The position numbers and the translations under genes are program-made. Shown piece by piece: positions 47,789 to 55,037 of a stretch of DNA of 64,000 bases. This stretch comes from DASUAS01 sp963809795 (GTDB lineage Bacteria > Actinomycetota > Acidimicrobiia > IMCC26256 > DASPTH01). Location of the stretch: contig CAWELN010000022.1 of assembly GCA_963809795.1 (NCBI GenBank), positions 41,381 to 105,380 of the forward strand. Direction: 5' to 3'. The notes under the pieces are model-generated. The model did not search any database. It was not told the DNA's origin and worked only from the letters and a program-made list of their open reading frames with translations. Each line of letters begins with the position of its first letter. Positions within the stretch are counted from its first letter, which is position 1.

Positions 47789-49153
47789 ATGGTGCGACTC
47801 GAAGCGAACCACGGGCCCGCCGCGGTCGATGACCACGCCTGGAACCCCGCCTGGGACCTGGGCTCCGACTTCATCCCGAAGGAGCGTTACACCACCCGGG
47901 CCTTCACCGAGCTCGAACACACGCGGCTCTGGCCCCGTACCTGGCAGGTCGCGTGCCGCGAGGAGGAGCTGGCGGCGCCCGGCGCCTTCGTGGAGTACCG
48001 GATCGCCGATCAGTCGATCCTCGTCGTGCGGTCGGGGCCCGACGAGATCCGCGCCTACTACAACTCGTGTCGTCATCGCGGCACACGACTCGCGCACGGG
48101 TGCGGGGCGCTCGCCGACGACCAGATCACGTGTCCGTTCCACGGCTGGCGGTGGAACCTCGACGGCTCGTGCGCGTTCGTGCTCGACCCCGACGACTTCG
48201 GCCTGACGTCGCTCGATGCGCCGGTCCTCCGGCTCGGCGAGCTCCGCTGCGAACGACGATGGGGCTTCGTCTGGGTCTGCGCCGATCCCGAGGCGCGCAC
48301 GCTCGACGAGCACCTCTCCCCGCTCCCGCGGTACTTCGACCCGTACCACCTCGAGGACATGCGGTTCCTCTGGTACCGCACGACCGTGCTCCCGGCGAAC
48401 TGGAAGGCCGCGCTCGACGCGTTCCACGAGGGGTACCACAACTTCGGAACCCATCCGCAGCTGTTGCAGTGGTCGGACGACACGGCCATGCGCTACGAGC
48501 AGTTCCCCAACGGTCACGCCCGCTACGTGACCGTGCGCGGCGCCGGACCGTCGAAGCGCTTCGGGTTGTCGCCTGACCAGTGGGACGATCGCGAGCTCCT
48601 CTACCAACAGGTGATGCACCTCGGCCGCTCCTTCGAGGGCGGCCTCTACTCCGAAGCCGACATGGAGGCCGCCGAGCGGTTGCGCACCATGGACATCCCG
48701 GAGGGGTCGACTGCGGCGGCGGAGTTCTCCCGGCTGGTGGCCGAGCACGCGGAGCAGGTCGGCATCAGCTTCCCCGAGCTCACGCCCGAGCAGCGGGCGG
48801 AGGGCACCGGCGTGTTCTCGGTGTTCCCCAACCTCGTGATGCTGGTGAGCCTGGCCAACTGCTTCATGTACCGGGCGCGTCCCGACGGTGACGACCCCGA
48901 CTCGTGCATCTTCGACATGTGGGCGCTGCGCCTGTTCCCGCCGTCGGCCGATCCGCCGGCGCTCGTGCGCGAGACCGCGGCATGCGACGATCGGGAGGCC
49001 TGGGGTGTCATCCCCAGCCAGGACTTCGCCAACATGGCCGAAGTCCAGGCCGGGTTGCACTCGTGGGGCTGCCGGGGGTTGCGACTCGGTCACCGCCAGG
49101 AGATGAACCTGCTGAACATGCAGCAGGAGCTCGACCGCTACGTGAAGCCCTGA
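47789..49153 (+). CDS. Rieske-type aromatic ring-hydroxylating oxygenase, alpha subunit
   Basis: The product has 454 residues. The Rieske cluster ligands appear as CRHRGTRLAHGCG and then CPFHGW (C-x-H...C-x2-H) near residues 93-118. The mononuclear iron site in the C-terminal domain is DAFHEGYHNFGTHPQ near 214-222. No beta subunit, ferredoxin or reductase gene is adjacent, so it may be a homo-oligomeric type using electron carriers encoded elsewhere. The substrate is unknown. The ATG at 47789 was chosen; the frame is open to 47636 but the extra residues lack family likeness. Confidence 0.93.
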   Translation: MVRLEANHGPAAVDDHAWNPAWDLGSDFIPKERYTTRAFTELEHTRLWPRTWQVACREEELAAPGAFVEYRIADQSILVVRSGPDEIRAYYNSCRHRGTRLAHGCGALADDQITCPFHGWRWNLDGSCAFVLDPDDFGLTSLDAPVLRLGELRCERRWGFVWVCADPEARTLDEHLSPLPRYFDPYHLEDMRFLWYRTTVLPANWKAALDAFHEGYHNFGTHPQLLQWSDDTAMRYEQFPNGHARYVTVRGAGPSKRFGLSPDQWDDRELLYQQVMHLGRSFEGGLYSEADMEAAERLRTMDIPEGSTAAAEFSRLVAEHAEQVGISFPELTPEQRAEGTGVFSVFPNLVMLVSLANCFMYRARPDGDDPDSCIFDMWALRLFPPSADPPALVRETAACDDREAWGVIPSQDFANMAEVQAGLHSWGCRGLRLGHRQEMNLLNMQQELDRYVKP

Positions 49154-49236
49154 CCTCGCGCCACGAGCCGCGCGCCGGCGCCTCGGGCACCGACCGCGGT
49201 CCTCGACGGAGATGCTTCGGCCGCCTTGACGGCGCC

Positions 49237-49256
49237 GAATGACAATGATGTCATTC
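49237..49256. promoter_or_regulatory. 20-bp perfect inverted repeat upstream of a cupin gene
   Basis: GAATGACA and TGTCATTC form perfect 8-bp arms around ATGA, 44 bp before the cupin start. TTGAC at 49226 could be the -35 element of an overlapping promoter. The AT-rich palindrome contrasts with the GC-rich surroundings and looks like a repressor operator. Confidence 0.55.
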
Positions 49257-49299
49257 GAGCGCTCGGCCGACCTTCCGTGTGCGACTCCAGGAGGATGCG

Positions 49300-49851
49300 A
49301 TGGACATCTCGCTGCACCAGGCGTGGGTCCGCGGGCTCCTGGAGCACCCCGAGGACCACCCCTGGACGATGCAGGACATCGGACTGCTGGGCCTCCGCCT
49401 GGACGACCGTCGGGAGTACCGCCTCCACGTGTGGGACCCGAGCTCGTGCGTGGGAGAGCCCCCGATCCACGACCATCCGTTCGACTTCACCTCCACGATC
49501 ATCGCCGGGGAGATGACCAACGTTCGCTTCGACGAAGACCCGTCAGGGGTCGAGCACCGGCGCGAGCGGTACTCGCCGTCGGATGAGGGTGCCCGCAGGG
49601 CCGATACGGTCAGGCTGAGCCGCACGACGACGACCTTCGCGGCCGGCGATCAGTACTCCCAGTTGGCCCACCAGCTGCACGAGAGTCGGCAGCTGCCGGG
49701 CACGGTGACGATCATCCGTCGGACGTTCAGCACCGTGCCCGAGCTGACGGTATGTCGACGCGGCGAAGCCGCATGGGTCTCGGGCCACTCGCGTCCTGCT
49801 GCTCCGGAGGAGGTACGGCGGATCACCGCCACCGCGCTGGATCTGCTCTAG
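49300..49851 (+). CDS. Cupin-like hypothetical protein
   Basis: The product has 183 residues and starts at ATG 49300 after a near-perfect AGGAGG at 49289-49294. LHVWDPSSCVGEPPIHDHPFDFTSTIIAGEM resembles cupin motif 1 as found in cysteine-dioxygenase-like proteins, with two His as possible metal ligands. A later AHQLHES may supply another. The C-terminal PEEVRRITATALDLL is helical. A perfect palindrome lies upstream, so expression is probably repressible. The function is unknown. It converges on the VOC gene with 8 bp between them. Confidence 0.7.
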   Translation: MDISLHQAWVRGLLEHPEDHPWTMQDIGLLGLRLDDRREYRLHVWDPSSCVGEPPIHDHPFDFTSTIIAGEMTNVRFDEDPSGVEHRRERYSPSDEGARRADTVRLSRTTTTFAAGDQYSQLAHQLHESRQLPGTVTIIRRTFSTVPELTVCRRGEAAWVSGHSRPAAPEEVRRITATALDLL

Positions 49852-49859
49852 AGCGACGG

Positions 49860-50258
49860 TCAGGCCTGCGCGATGCGGACGAGATTGCCCGAGGGGTCAC
49901 GGAACGCGCAGTCGCGCGCGCCCCAGGGCTGGGACACCGGCTCCTGCAGCACCTCGGCGCCCGACGCCCGGACCTTCTCGAACGTGGTGTCCAGGTCGTC
50001 GGCACGGAAGATCGCCGCCTGCAACGACCCCTGCGTCACCAGCGTCAGCAGGGCGTCGCCCTCGGCCTGCGACCGGCCACCGTGCGGCTGGGACAAGACG
50101 ATGTCGACGTCCTGCCCCGGGGCGCCGACGGTGACCCAGCGGAAGCCGTCGGACGCGACGTCGTTGCGGACCTCGAGGCCGAGCGCGTCGCGATAGAAGA
50201 CGAGCGCGGCATCGGGATCGTGGACGGGGATGAACATGGTGGAAACGGTGAGTGTCAT
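49860..50258 (-). CDS. VOC-superfamily (glyoxalase/bleomycin-resistance-like) protein
   Basis: The product has 132 residues with two beta-alpha-beta-beta-beta units. FIPVHDPDAALVFYRDALGLEV begins the first and IFRADDLDTTFEKVRASGAEV the second, ending in AFRDPSGNLVRIAQA. His and Glu metal positions are only partly obvious. It lies directly after an AraC-type regulator on the same strand. This pair is a common arrangement in actinobacteria in which the regulator controls the VOC gene. Confidence 0.88.
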   Translation of the reverse strand: MTLTVSTMFIPVHDPDAALVFYRDALGLEVRNDVASDGFRWVTVGAPGQDVDIVLSQPHGGRSQAEGDALLTLVTQGSLQAAIFRADDLDTTFEKVRASGAEVLQEPVSQPWGARDCAFRDPSGNLVRIAQA

Positions 50259-50318
50259 GCGACGACCATACGAGCGCGGTCCGCCACATGCTTCTCCGAT
50301 CCTGCTCGGTCTCCGCGC

Positions 50319-50729
50319 TCAGACCACCTCGGGGGTCCGCCGTGGTCGTGTCGCGACCATGCTCACGCACGGCGGGACGACCTCGAGGCCGCGGTGATCA
50401 CGCGCACGGTACTGCGAGGGCGTCTCGCCGACGATCTCGGTGAAGCGTGAGCTGAACGAGCCGAGCGACGTACAACCGACGGCGATGCAGGTGTCGGTCA
50501 CGGACATCCCCTGGCGCAGGAAGGCCTTCGCACGCTCGATGCGTCGCGTCATGAGGTAGGCGTAGGGCGTCTCGCCGTATGCCGCACGGAACTTGCGCGA
50601 GAAGTGCGCGGGCGACATGAGCGCCGCACTCGCCATGGCCGGGACATCGAGCGGCTCCGCGTAGTCGCGGTCCATCAGGTCCCGGGCGCGGCGCAGGCAC
50701 ACGAGATCGGCGATCTCCTCCGGTGTCAT
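50319..50729 (-). CDS. AraC-family transcriptional regulator (DNA-binding domain only)
   Basis: The product has 136 residues and consists almost only of the double helix-turn-helix of AraC/XylS proteins. AALMSPAHFSRKFRAAYGETPYAYL carries the first helix-turn-helix. CIAVGCTSLGSFSSRFTEIVGETPSQYR is the conserved second part. No ligand-binding domain is present, as in MarA/SoxS-like proteins. It precedes the VOC gene by 60 bp on the same strand and probably regulates it. Confidence 0.9.
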   Translation of the reverse strand: MTPEEIADLVCLRRARDLMDRDYAEPLDVPAMASAALMSPAHFSRKFRAAYGETPYAYLMTRRIERAKAFLRQGMSVTDTCIAVGCTSLGSFSSRFTEIVGETPSQYRARDHRGLEVVPPCVSMVATRPRRTPEVV

Positions 50730-50841
50730 ACCGACGACGGTACGCGATCAGCCCACAGGGAAGACAACGCGTGCCGGCACGGAAGCGCGAAGCCCGCCCT
50801 CTCGACCCTGGTACGGGATCGAAGCGTCGGTGTGACGCCGA

Positions 50842-51051
50842 TCAGTCCGTGGCGAGCATCACCTCGGTGGCCTTGACCAGAACGGTCACGGGGGTGCCCG
50901 GTTCGAGGCCGAGATCCGTGACCGCCTCGGCGGTGATCGCGGCAGTGATGACCTCACCACCTCCGAGTTGCACCTTGACCGTGGCCATTGCCTCACCGGC
51001 GTGGACCTGCTGCACGGTGCCGGCGATTTGATTCCTCGTACTCAACTTCAT
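50842..51051 (-). CDS. Molbindin (Mop/TOBE domain protein)
   Basis: The product has 69 residues, a single Mop domain. It begins STRNQIAGTVQQVHAGEAMATVKVQL and includes AAITAEAVTDLGL and VTVLVKATEVML. Molbindins store or buffer molybdate/tungstate as oligomers. A GAGGAGCC ribosome-binding site precedes the ATG at 51051. No molybdate transporter or cofactor gene is nearby, so it stands alone. Confidence 0.88.
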   Translation of the reverse strand: MKLSTRNQIAGTVQQVHAGEAMATVKVQLGGGEVITAAITAEAVTDLGLEPGTPVTVLVKATEVMLATD

Positions 51052-51289
51052 GACTGGCTCCTCAGCTTGTGGACGTCACCCTTCTAGCGGCACCGTCACG
51101 ACGCCCGGAAGTCACCGGATGCCGATGCACTCCCGCACGATCGACGGCACCGGTGCCGTGGGCTCGCACATTCGGGCGCGAGTGCGGAGTCGGGCACGCC
51201 AGAGCAACCCACGAAGAATCTTCCGGCGTCACCCCGCGCGATCCGGGCTCGCAACGCGGCCGATGATGGCGCGCTCCACCTGAGCGCGA

Positions 51290-52084
51290 TCAGCTCGAGT
51301 TGTTGCCACGAGCATCGGAACGGAGAGGCCCGCTCCGAGCACGGAGGTCGACGCGGTCACCCGTCATCCGTACGCCCTCGGCTGCGAGCATGCGGCGCTG
51401 TGGTTCGCCCTGGGGGATCGTGCCGTCGGCACGAACAATGCGATGCCAGGGAACGTCGGCCGGAGCGGTGTGCAGCACTCGGCCGACGAGGCGGGGTGCG
51501 TCCGGATCGATGTCGCCGAAGCTGGCAACGGAGCCACGAGGAACGCATCGAACGCGGGACAAGATTCGCTCGCGGCGAGAGTCGGCGTGGGAGTGCGGCC
51601 CGGGACGGTCGTGGTACCGGTCGCGGAACGGTGCGCTGGCGGCGGGCCCGGCGGTGAACACGAAGTCCGCGCCGTCCACGGGCCGTCCGGACTGACGATC
51701 GACGACGACCGGGTCGGCTTCGCTGCCCGTGACGGAGTCGACGAGGATCATGCTCCGATCGTCGGGCGCGAGGCGGGCGTTGCCCCACGCCGCGAGCACC
51801 ACGATCACCGGCCGCAGTGACCGCCCGAGCTCCGTCAGGACGTACTCGTGGCGCGGTGGGCGCTCCTGGTACTGACGGCGCTCGAGGAGCCCGTTGTCGA
51901 CGAGTCGCTTCAGTCGGCTCGTGAGCAGGCTCGACGAGATCCCGAGGTTGGCCTGGAACTGGTCGAAGCGCGTGTAGCCGTCGAACGCGTCATGGAGGAT
52001 GAGCAACGTCCACCATTCGCCGACGAGCCCGAGCGTCGCCGACAGCGGACATTCCCGGTCTTCGAGCCGGATCTTCTCGACCAC
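51290..52084 (-). CDS. HxlR-type regulator fused to an alkyltransferase-like (ATL) DNA-binding domain
   Basis: The product has 264 residues. Residues 1-110 are an HxlR winged helix: RECPLSATLGLVGEWWTLLILHDAF, then LTSRLKRLVDNGLLERR. A middle stretch of about 70 residues (VVVDRQSGRPVDGAD) is typical of the HxlR C-terminal extension. Residues about 175-264 resemble O6-alkylguanine-DNA alkyltransferases: CVPRGSVASFGDI, RLVGRVLH, VPWHRIVRADG. Trp replaces the acceptor Cys of PCHR near residue 212, as in ATL proteins, which bind but do not repair O6-alkylguanine. The start is GTG 52084 after GAGGAGG. A palindrome lies upstream. Confidence 0.85.
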   Translation of the reverse strand: MVEKIRLEDRECPLSATLGLVGEWWTLLILHDAFDGYTRFDQFQANLGISSSLLTSRLKRLVDNGLLERRQYQERPPRHEYVLTELGRSLRPVIVVLAAWGNARLAPDDRSMILVDSVTGSEADPVVVDRQSGRPVDGADFVFTAGPAASAPFRDRYHDRPGPHSHADSRRERILSRVRCVPRGSVASFGDIDPDAPRLVGRVLHTAPADVPWHRIVRADGTIPQGEPQRRMLAAEGVRMTGDRVDLRARSGPLRSDARGNNSS

Positions 52085-52107
52085 TTGTCGACCTCCTCGC
52101 TCACTGC

Positions 52108-52121
52108 TAACTTCGAAGTTA
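52108..52121. promoter_or_regulatory. 14-bp palindrome between the HxlR-ATL and SnoaL genes
   Basis: TAACTTCGAAGTTA is fully self-complementary and lies 24 bp before the HxlR-ATL start and 67 bp before the SnoaL start. CTAAC at 52107 and GTTAG at 52133-52137 add a wider, weaker symmetry. This is the expected size and place for an HxlR dimer site controlling both divergent genes. Confidence 0.6.
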
Positions 52122-52187
52122 CTAGCTGCAATGTTAGAAGGTAGTCCAGCACAAGGGAGAGCCGTGCGGCCCCTCGAAAGGATCTTC

Positions 52188-52547
52188 ATGACCGACAGTG
52201 CGAACACCTCGGATGGAGATGTCCAGATCCCTCGCGTGATCAGGCAGTACCAAGACGCACACGACCGTCACGACACGAGCCGTGCCCTCGCCGCGTTTGC
52301 CGCCGATGCCACGGTGATCGACGAAGATCACGAACACCGAGGCACTGCAGCAATCCGGCAGTGGCTCGACACTGCAGCCCGCGAGTTCACCTACACGCGC
52401 ACCGGTCTCGGCGCCAGCAGGATCGATCCCGACACCTGGTTGGTCGACAACCGACTCGAAGGAACCTTTCCCGGCGGCGTCGCCGACCTGCAGTACCGAT
52501 TCGTTCTCCGCGACGGTCGTATTGCCGAGCTCGTCATCGCACCCTGA
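52188..52547 (+). CDS. SnoaL-like (NTF2-fold) protein
   Basis: The product has 119 residues. IRQYQDAHDRHDTSRALAAFAADATVIDEDHEHRG is the typical opening of SnoaL/NTF2-like folds, followed by AIRQWLDTAAREFTYT and a C-terminal beta sheet ending YRFVLRDGRIAELVIAP. Such proteins are small enzymes or ligand binders. HxlR regulators are often divergent from an NTF2-like target gene, as here. Start ATG 52188; AAGGA nearby is a weak ribosome-binding site. Confidence 0.82.
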   Translation: MTDSANTSDGDVQIPRVIRQYQDAHDRHDTSRALAAFAADATVIDEDHEHRGTAAIRQWLDTAAREFTYTRTGLGASRIDPDTWLVDNRLEGTFPGGVADLQYRFVLRDGRIAELVIAP

Positions 52548-52695
52548 TCACGCGCGATCGACCCGACGGGTGTCGATGCGCGACGGTCAGTGTTGCGCGT
52601 TCGTACATCAGCCTGGCCTCGTCCAGACGCGACGGGTCGACGGTTCCGGCGCGGGTGAGCGCTTCCACCAGCCAGAAGGTGCAGATGTGCCGCAG

Positions 52696-53091
52696 CTACT
52701 CACGCAGCGCGTCGCGGCGATGCCGGTACTCGTCCTCGTCGATCTCGCCACGGGCGAAGCGTTGTGCCAGGACTTCCTCCGCGCTGCTCGGAGCCGCTGG
52801 CATCGCCGACTGCGCGGGCGGCGCCGAGTAGTGGCGAACGAGTGCGACGACCGCCGCGACGATCAGGGCGATCACGATCCCGGCGACGAGGATCCAGAGG
52901 ATCGGATGTCCTACGTGACCGCCGTCGAATCGACCGCCGAACCCGACCCGCTCCCGGCGATGGGAGACGCCACGACCGACGAGAAACGCGCCAAACCCCA
53001 CCACCAGCACCCCGAGTACGACGACCAGCCATACGGGTACGTGAAACCCCTTGCGGGGCTCGGCCGGCACTGATCCAGCGGGCGTGGACAT
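52696..53091 (-). CDS. Membrane protein with C-terminal SHOCT domain
   Basis: The product has 131 residues. Two transmembrane helices (about 18-40 and 62-85; WLVVVLGVLVVGFGAFLVG, ILWILVAGIVIALIVAA) surround a Gly/His-rich loop. The C-terminal LAQRFARGEIDEDEYRHRRDAL is a SHOCT motif, often found at the ends of membrane proteins and thought to mediate oligomerisation. Start ATG 53091. Its 5' end overlaps the degraded gene on the opposite strand by a few bases. Confidence 0.8.
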   Translation of the reverse strand: MSTPAGSVPAEPRKGFHVPVWLVVVLGVLVVGFGAFLVGRGVSHRRERVGFGGRFDGGHVGHPILWILVAGIVIALIVAAVVALVRHYSAPPAQSAMPAAPSSAEEVLAQRFARGEIDEDEYRHRRDALRE

Positions 53092-53482
53092 AGCTTCTCC
53101 ATCGTCTCAAACGACCTACTTCCACTCGAAGGGAACCACGGCGAACCTGAGAGCCACCGAAGCAGACGGACGGCCATCGAAGCGCCATCCGCGCACCGGG
53201 CTCGCCGACCACGGTTCTGGTGGGAGCCGCCGCTTTGGGCCATCGGACTTCGGTGTGCCGCGGCGCCCGCGGTGGTACCACAACCTCATGGTCCATCCCG
53301 TGGCATCCGTGGAGATCGGTGCCGAGACCTGCACTGGTAGCGCGCGAGTGGCGCACCCGACCGAGCGACGCCAGTGGTGCGATCGCATCGGCCGACTCAG
53401 TCCGCAGGTCGCGGCCGTCGTCGAGCGCACACACTGCGAGATCCCAGTCGTCGTCCTCGACCGCATCGACCGCCCGGCATGA
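53084..53482 (+). pseudogene. N-terminally degraded deazaflavin-dependent nitroreductase (Ddn-like)
   Basis: Only the C-terminal half is recognisable: RRPRWYHNLMVHPVASVEIG, TGSARVAHPTERRQWCDRI and HCEIPVVVLDRI, which match the F420-binding Ddn/PPOX-like family. The N-terminal half should carry TTGRKSG-like sequence, but I found no match in any of the three plus-strand frames. The start shown (GTG) is arbitrary. The stop overlaps the next ATG as ATGA, so the remnant may persist because it carries the upstream part of a coupled operon. Confidence 0.5.
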
Positions 53483-54402
53483 GCAGCACCCGGTGGCCTT
53501 CTTTGCCGTACGAGGCGTGGCGCGCGACGTGCGACACGCTGCACGCGCACACTCAGGTCCTGGGCAAGCTCGCGGTCGCCCTCGCGCCGCCCGAACCGCA
53601 GCTCCAGCACGCTGCGCTCCGCCTCACCGCGCGTGGCTGGGAGACGCTGCCGCTCCCCGCACCCGATCACTCCGGCGCGCTGGTCGCGGCACTCGATCTC
53701 CGCCACCATCGCGCCGTAGCCGAGCACAGCGACGGGCGCGCACATGCCGTCGCGCTGAGCCCGGACCGGCCCGTCGCCGAGGTGACGCGCGAGCTGCTGA
53801 GCGCAGTGGCCGATCTGGTCGGTCCGGTGCAGATCTACACGACGCCGCAGGAGACACCGTGGACCACGCCGCTCGACCAAGACTTCGAACACGCCACCTA
53901 CCGTCCGGCTGACGTCGAGCGCTACTTCGCGGCAGCCACTCAGGCCGCCCTGGTCCTCGCCACGCTTCGTGCGCCGTACCGGGGCCGCTCGACGCCGGTC
54001 AACGCCTGGTGGGGCACCTTCGATCTCGCGGTCAGCCTCTTCTCGGGTCGGTCGGTCGACGCACCGTCGAACGACTTCATCATGCGCAACTCCGCGAACG
54101 CCGAGCAGATCGAGATCGGCTGGTGGCCAGGCGACGCCCGCTACCCCCGTGCCGCGTTCTTCGCATTCGCGTACCCACCCCAAGCAGGCCTCGAGAGCGC
54201 CACCGTGTCACCGACGGCCGCGCACTGGGACGCCCAGTTGGGCGAGTACATCCTCGACTGGGATGACGCCCGCAGCGCACCCGACCCCCATGCGGTCGCC
54301 GTGGAGTTCGGGCGCTCGATCATCCGCCATGCCTGCGCGGTGTGCAACTGGGACTCGACTCTGGCGGCGAGCGCCGAAGGCGTCCCTCCGCCGATCATTT
54401 GA
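53479..54402 (+). CDS. DUF5996 family protein
   Basis: The product has 307 residues. RWPSLPYEAWRATCDTLHAHTQVLGKLAVAL at the N-terminus and GWETLPLPAPD are the hallmarks of the DUF5996 family. The central FDLAVSLFSGRSVDAPSNDFIMRNS and the C-terminal GEYILDWDDARSAPDPHAVAVEFG follow. No function is established for the family. The start at ATG 53479 overlaps the degraded nitroreductase stop as ATGA. Confidence 0.85.
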   Translation: MSSTRWPSLPYEAWRATCDTLHAHTQVLGKLAVALAPPEPQLQHAALRLTARGWETLPLPAPDHSGALVAALDLRHHRAVAEHSDGRAHAVALSPDRPVAEVTRELLSAVADLVGPVQIYTTPQETPWTTPLDQDFEHATYRPADVERYFAAATQAALVLATLRAPYRGRSTPVNAWWGTFDLAVSLFSGRSVDAPSNDFIMRNSANAEQIEIGWWPGDARYPRAAFFAFAYPPQAGLESATVSPTAAHWDAQLGEYILDWDDARSAPDPHAVAVEFGRSIIRHACAVCNWDSTLAASAEGVPPPII

Positions 54403-54423
54403 GTCGCCCCACTCTCCCGCTCG

Positions 54424-54702
54424 TCAGGTGTCGAGGCGTTCTTCGAGCCGAACCGTGATGCGGTCACCTTCCTGCTTCTGGAGGACTCGCCGTAGTTCCG
54501 TATTGATGGGCAACTTGTGGCTGCCGTCGCCGAGCGCCATGAACGAACTCCGGAACGGATGACCGTCGACGGTCCCACGCACCTTCACCAGGCCCCGAGT
54601 GCCGAAGAACTTCGCTGAGCCAGGCATCACCACGTACGTCCAGCCGCCCTTGTTCGGGCTCTTCTGGAGTGTCGCGGTGAACGTCTTGCGCAAGCTGGAC
54701 AT
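54424..54702 (-). CDS. DUF1905 domain protein
   Basis: The product has 92 residues, a single DUF1905 beta-barrel domain: FTATLQKSPNKGGWTYVVMPG, VKVRGTVDGHPFRSSFMALGDGSHKLPINTELRRVL. It is often found with YdeI/OmpD-type proteins; here it stands alone. The ATG at 54702 was preferred over the ATG at 54744. It converges on the DUF5996 gene with 21 bp between them. Confidence 0.8.
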   Translation of the reverse strand: MSSLRKTFTATLQKSPNKGGWTYVVMPGSAKFFGTRGLVKVRGTVDGHPFRSSFMALGDGSHKLPINTELRRVLQKQEGDRITVRLEERLDT

Positions 54703-55037
54703 GCGATCCCTTCTCCCCATCAGAGCGGTGTGCGCTCTCTCCAATGATGACCGGGGACCGTCATCGGATTCATCGCTTTGCTTGACACGAGCGGATCGCT
54801 AGGTCGGAATCAGTCGCGACGGTCCAGCAGTACTGACGCTCGATGACACTGCTCGTGGGCGAGGACAGGGCCCGCGGCTCAACGTTGGCGAAGTGCTGGC
54901 TGATGTGGTGCTGCTGGCGCCGCTGCCTATCCGTCGGTGGTCGTCGCCGCGAAGGGTCATGGGCAGCTTCGTGGGCGGGTGCGAGCTGCGCCTTTCACCT
55001 GCTTGCGCGGAAGAGTCTTCCGGTCCTCGTCCGCCCC
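54703..55037. other. 335-bp region upstream of the debranching-like gene
   Basis: This stretch separates the start of the DUF1905 gene from the chosen start of the next gene. The reading frame of that gene is open from an ATG at 54843, but the first 65 residues are rich in Trp, Cys and Arg and unlike the family, so I treat them as non-coding. A TTGACA hexamer at 54782-54787 could be a -35 element; no convincing -10 is visible. I see no other gene or repeat here. Confidence 0.5.

Noticed and set aside
49237..49256. Zur/Fur box identity of the palindrome
   Set aside because: The arms resemble AATGA-type boxes but the symmetry is even with a 4-base spacer, so it does not fit the classic 7-1-7 Zur layout. 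No zinc genes are nearby.
51052..51289. Short open frames in the gap between molbindin and HxlR-ATL
   Set aside because: They have no ribosome-binding site and no domain-like sequence. I see no riboswitch fold that I could support there.
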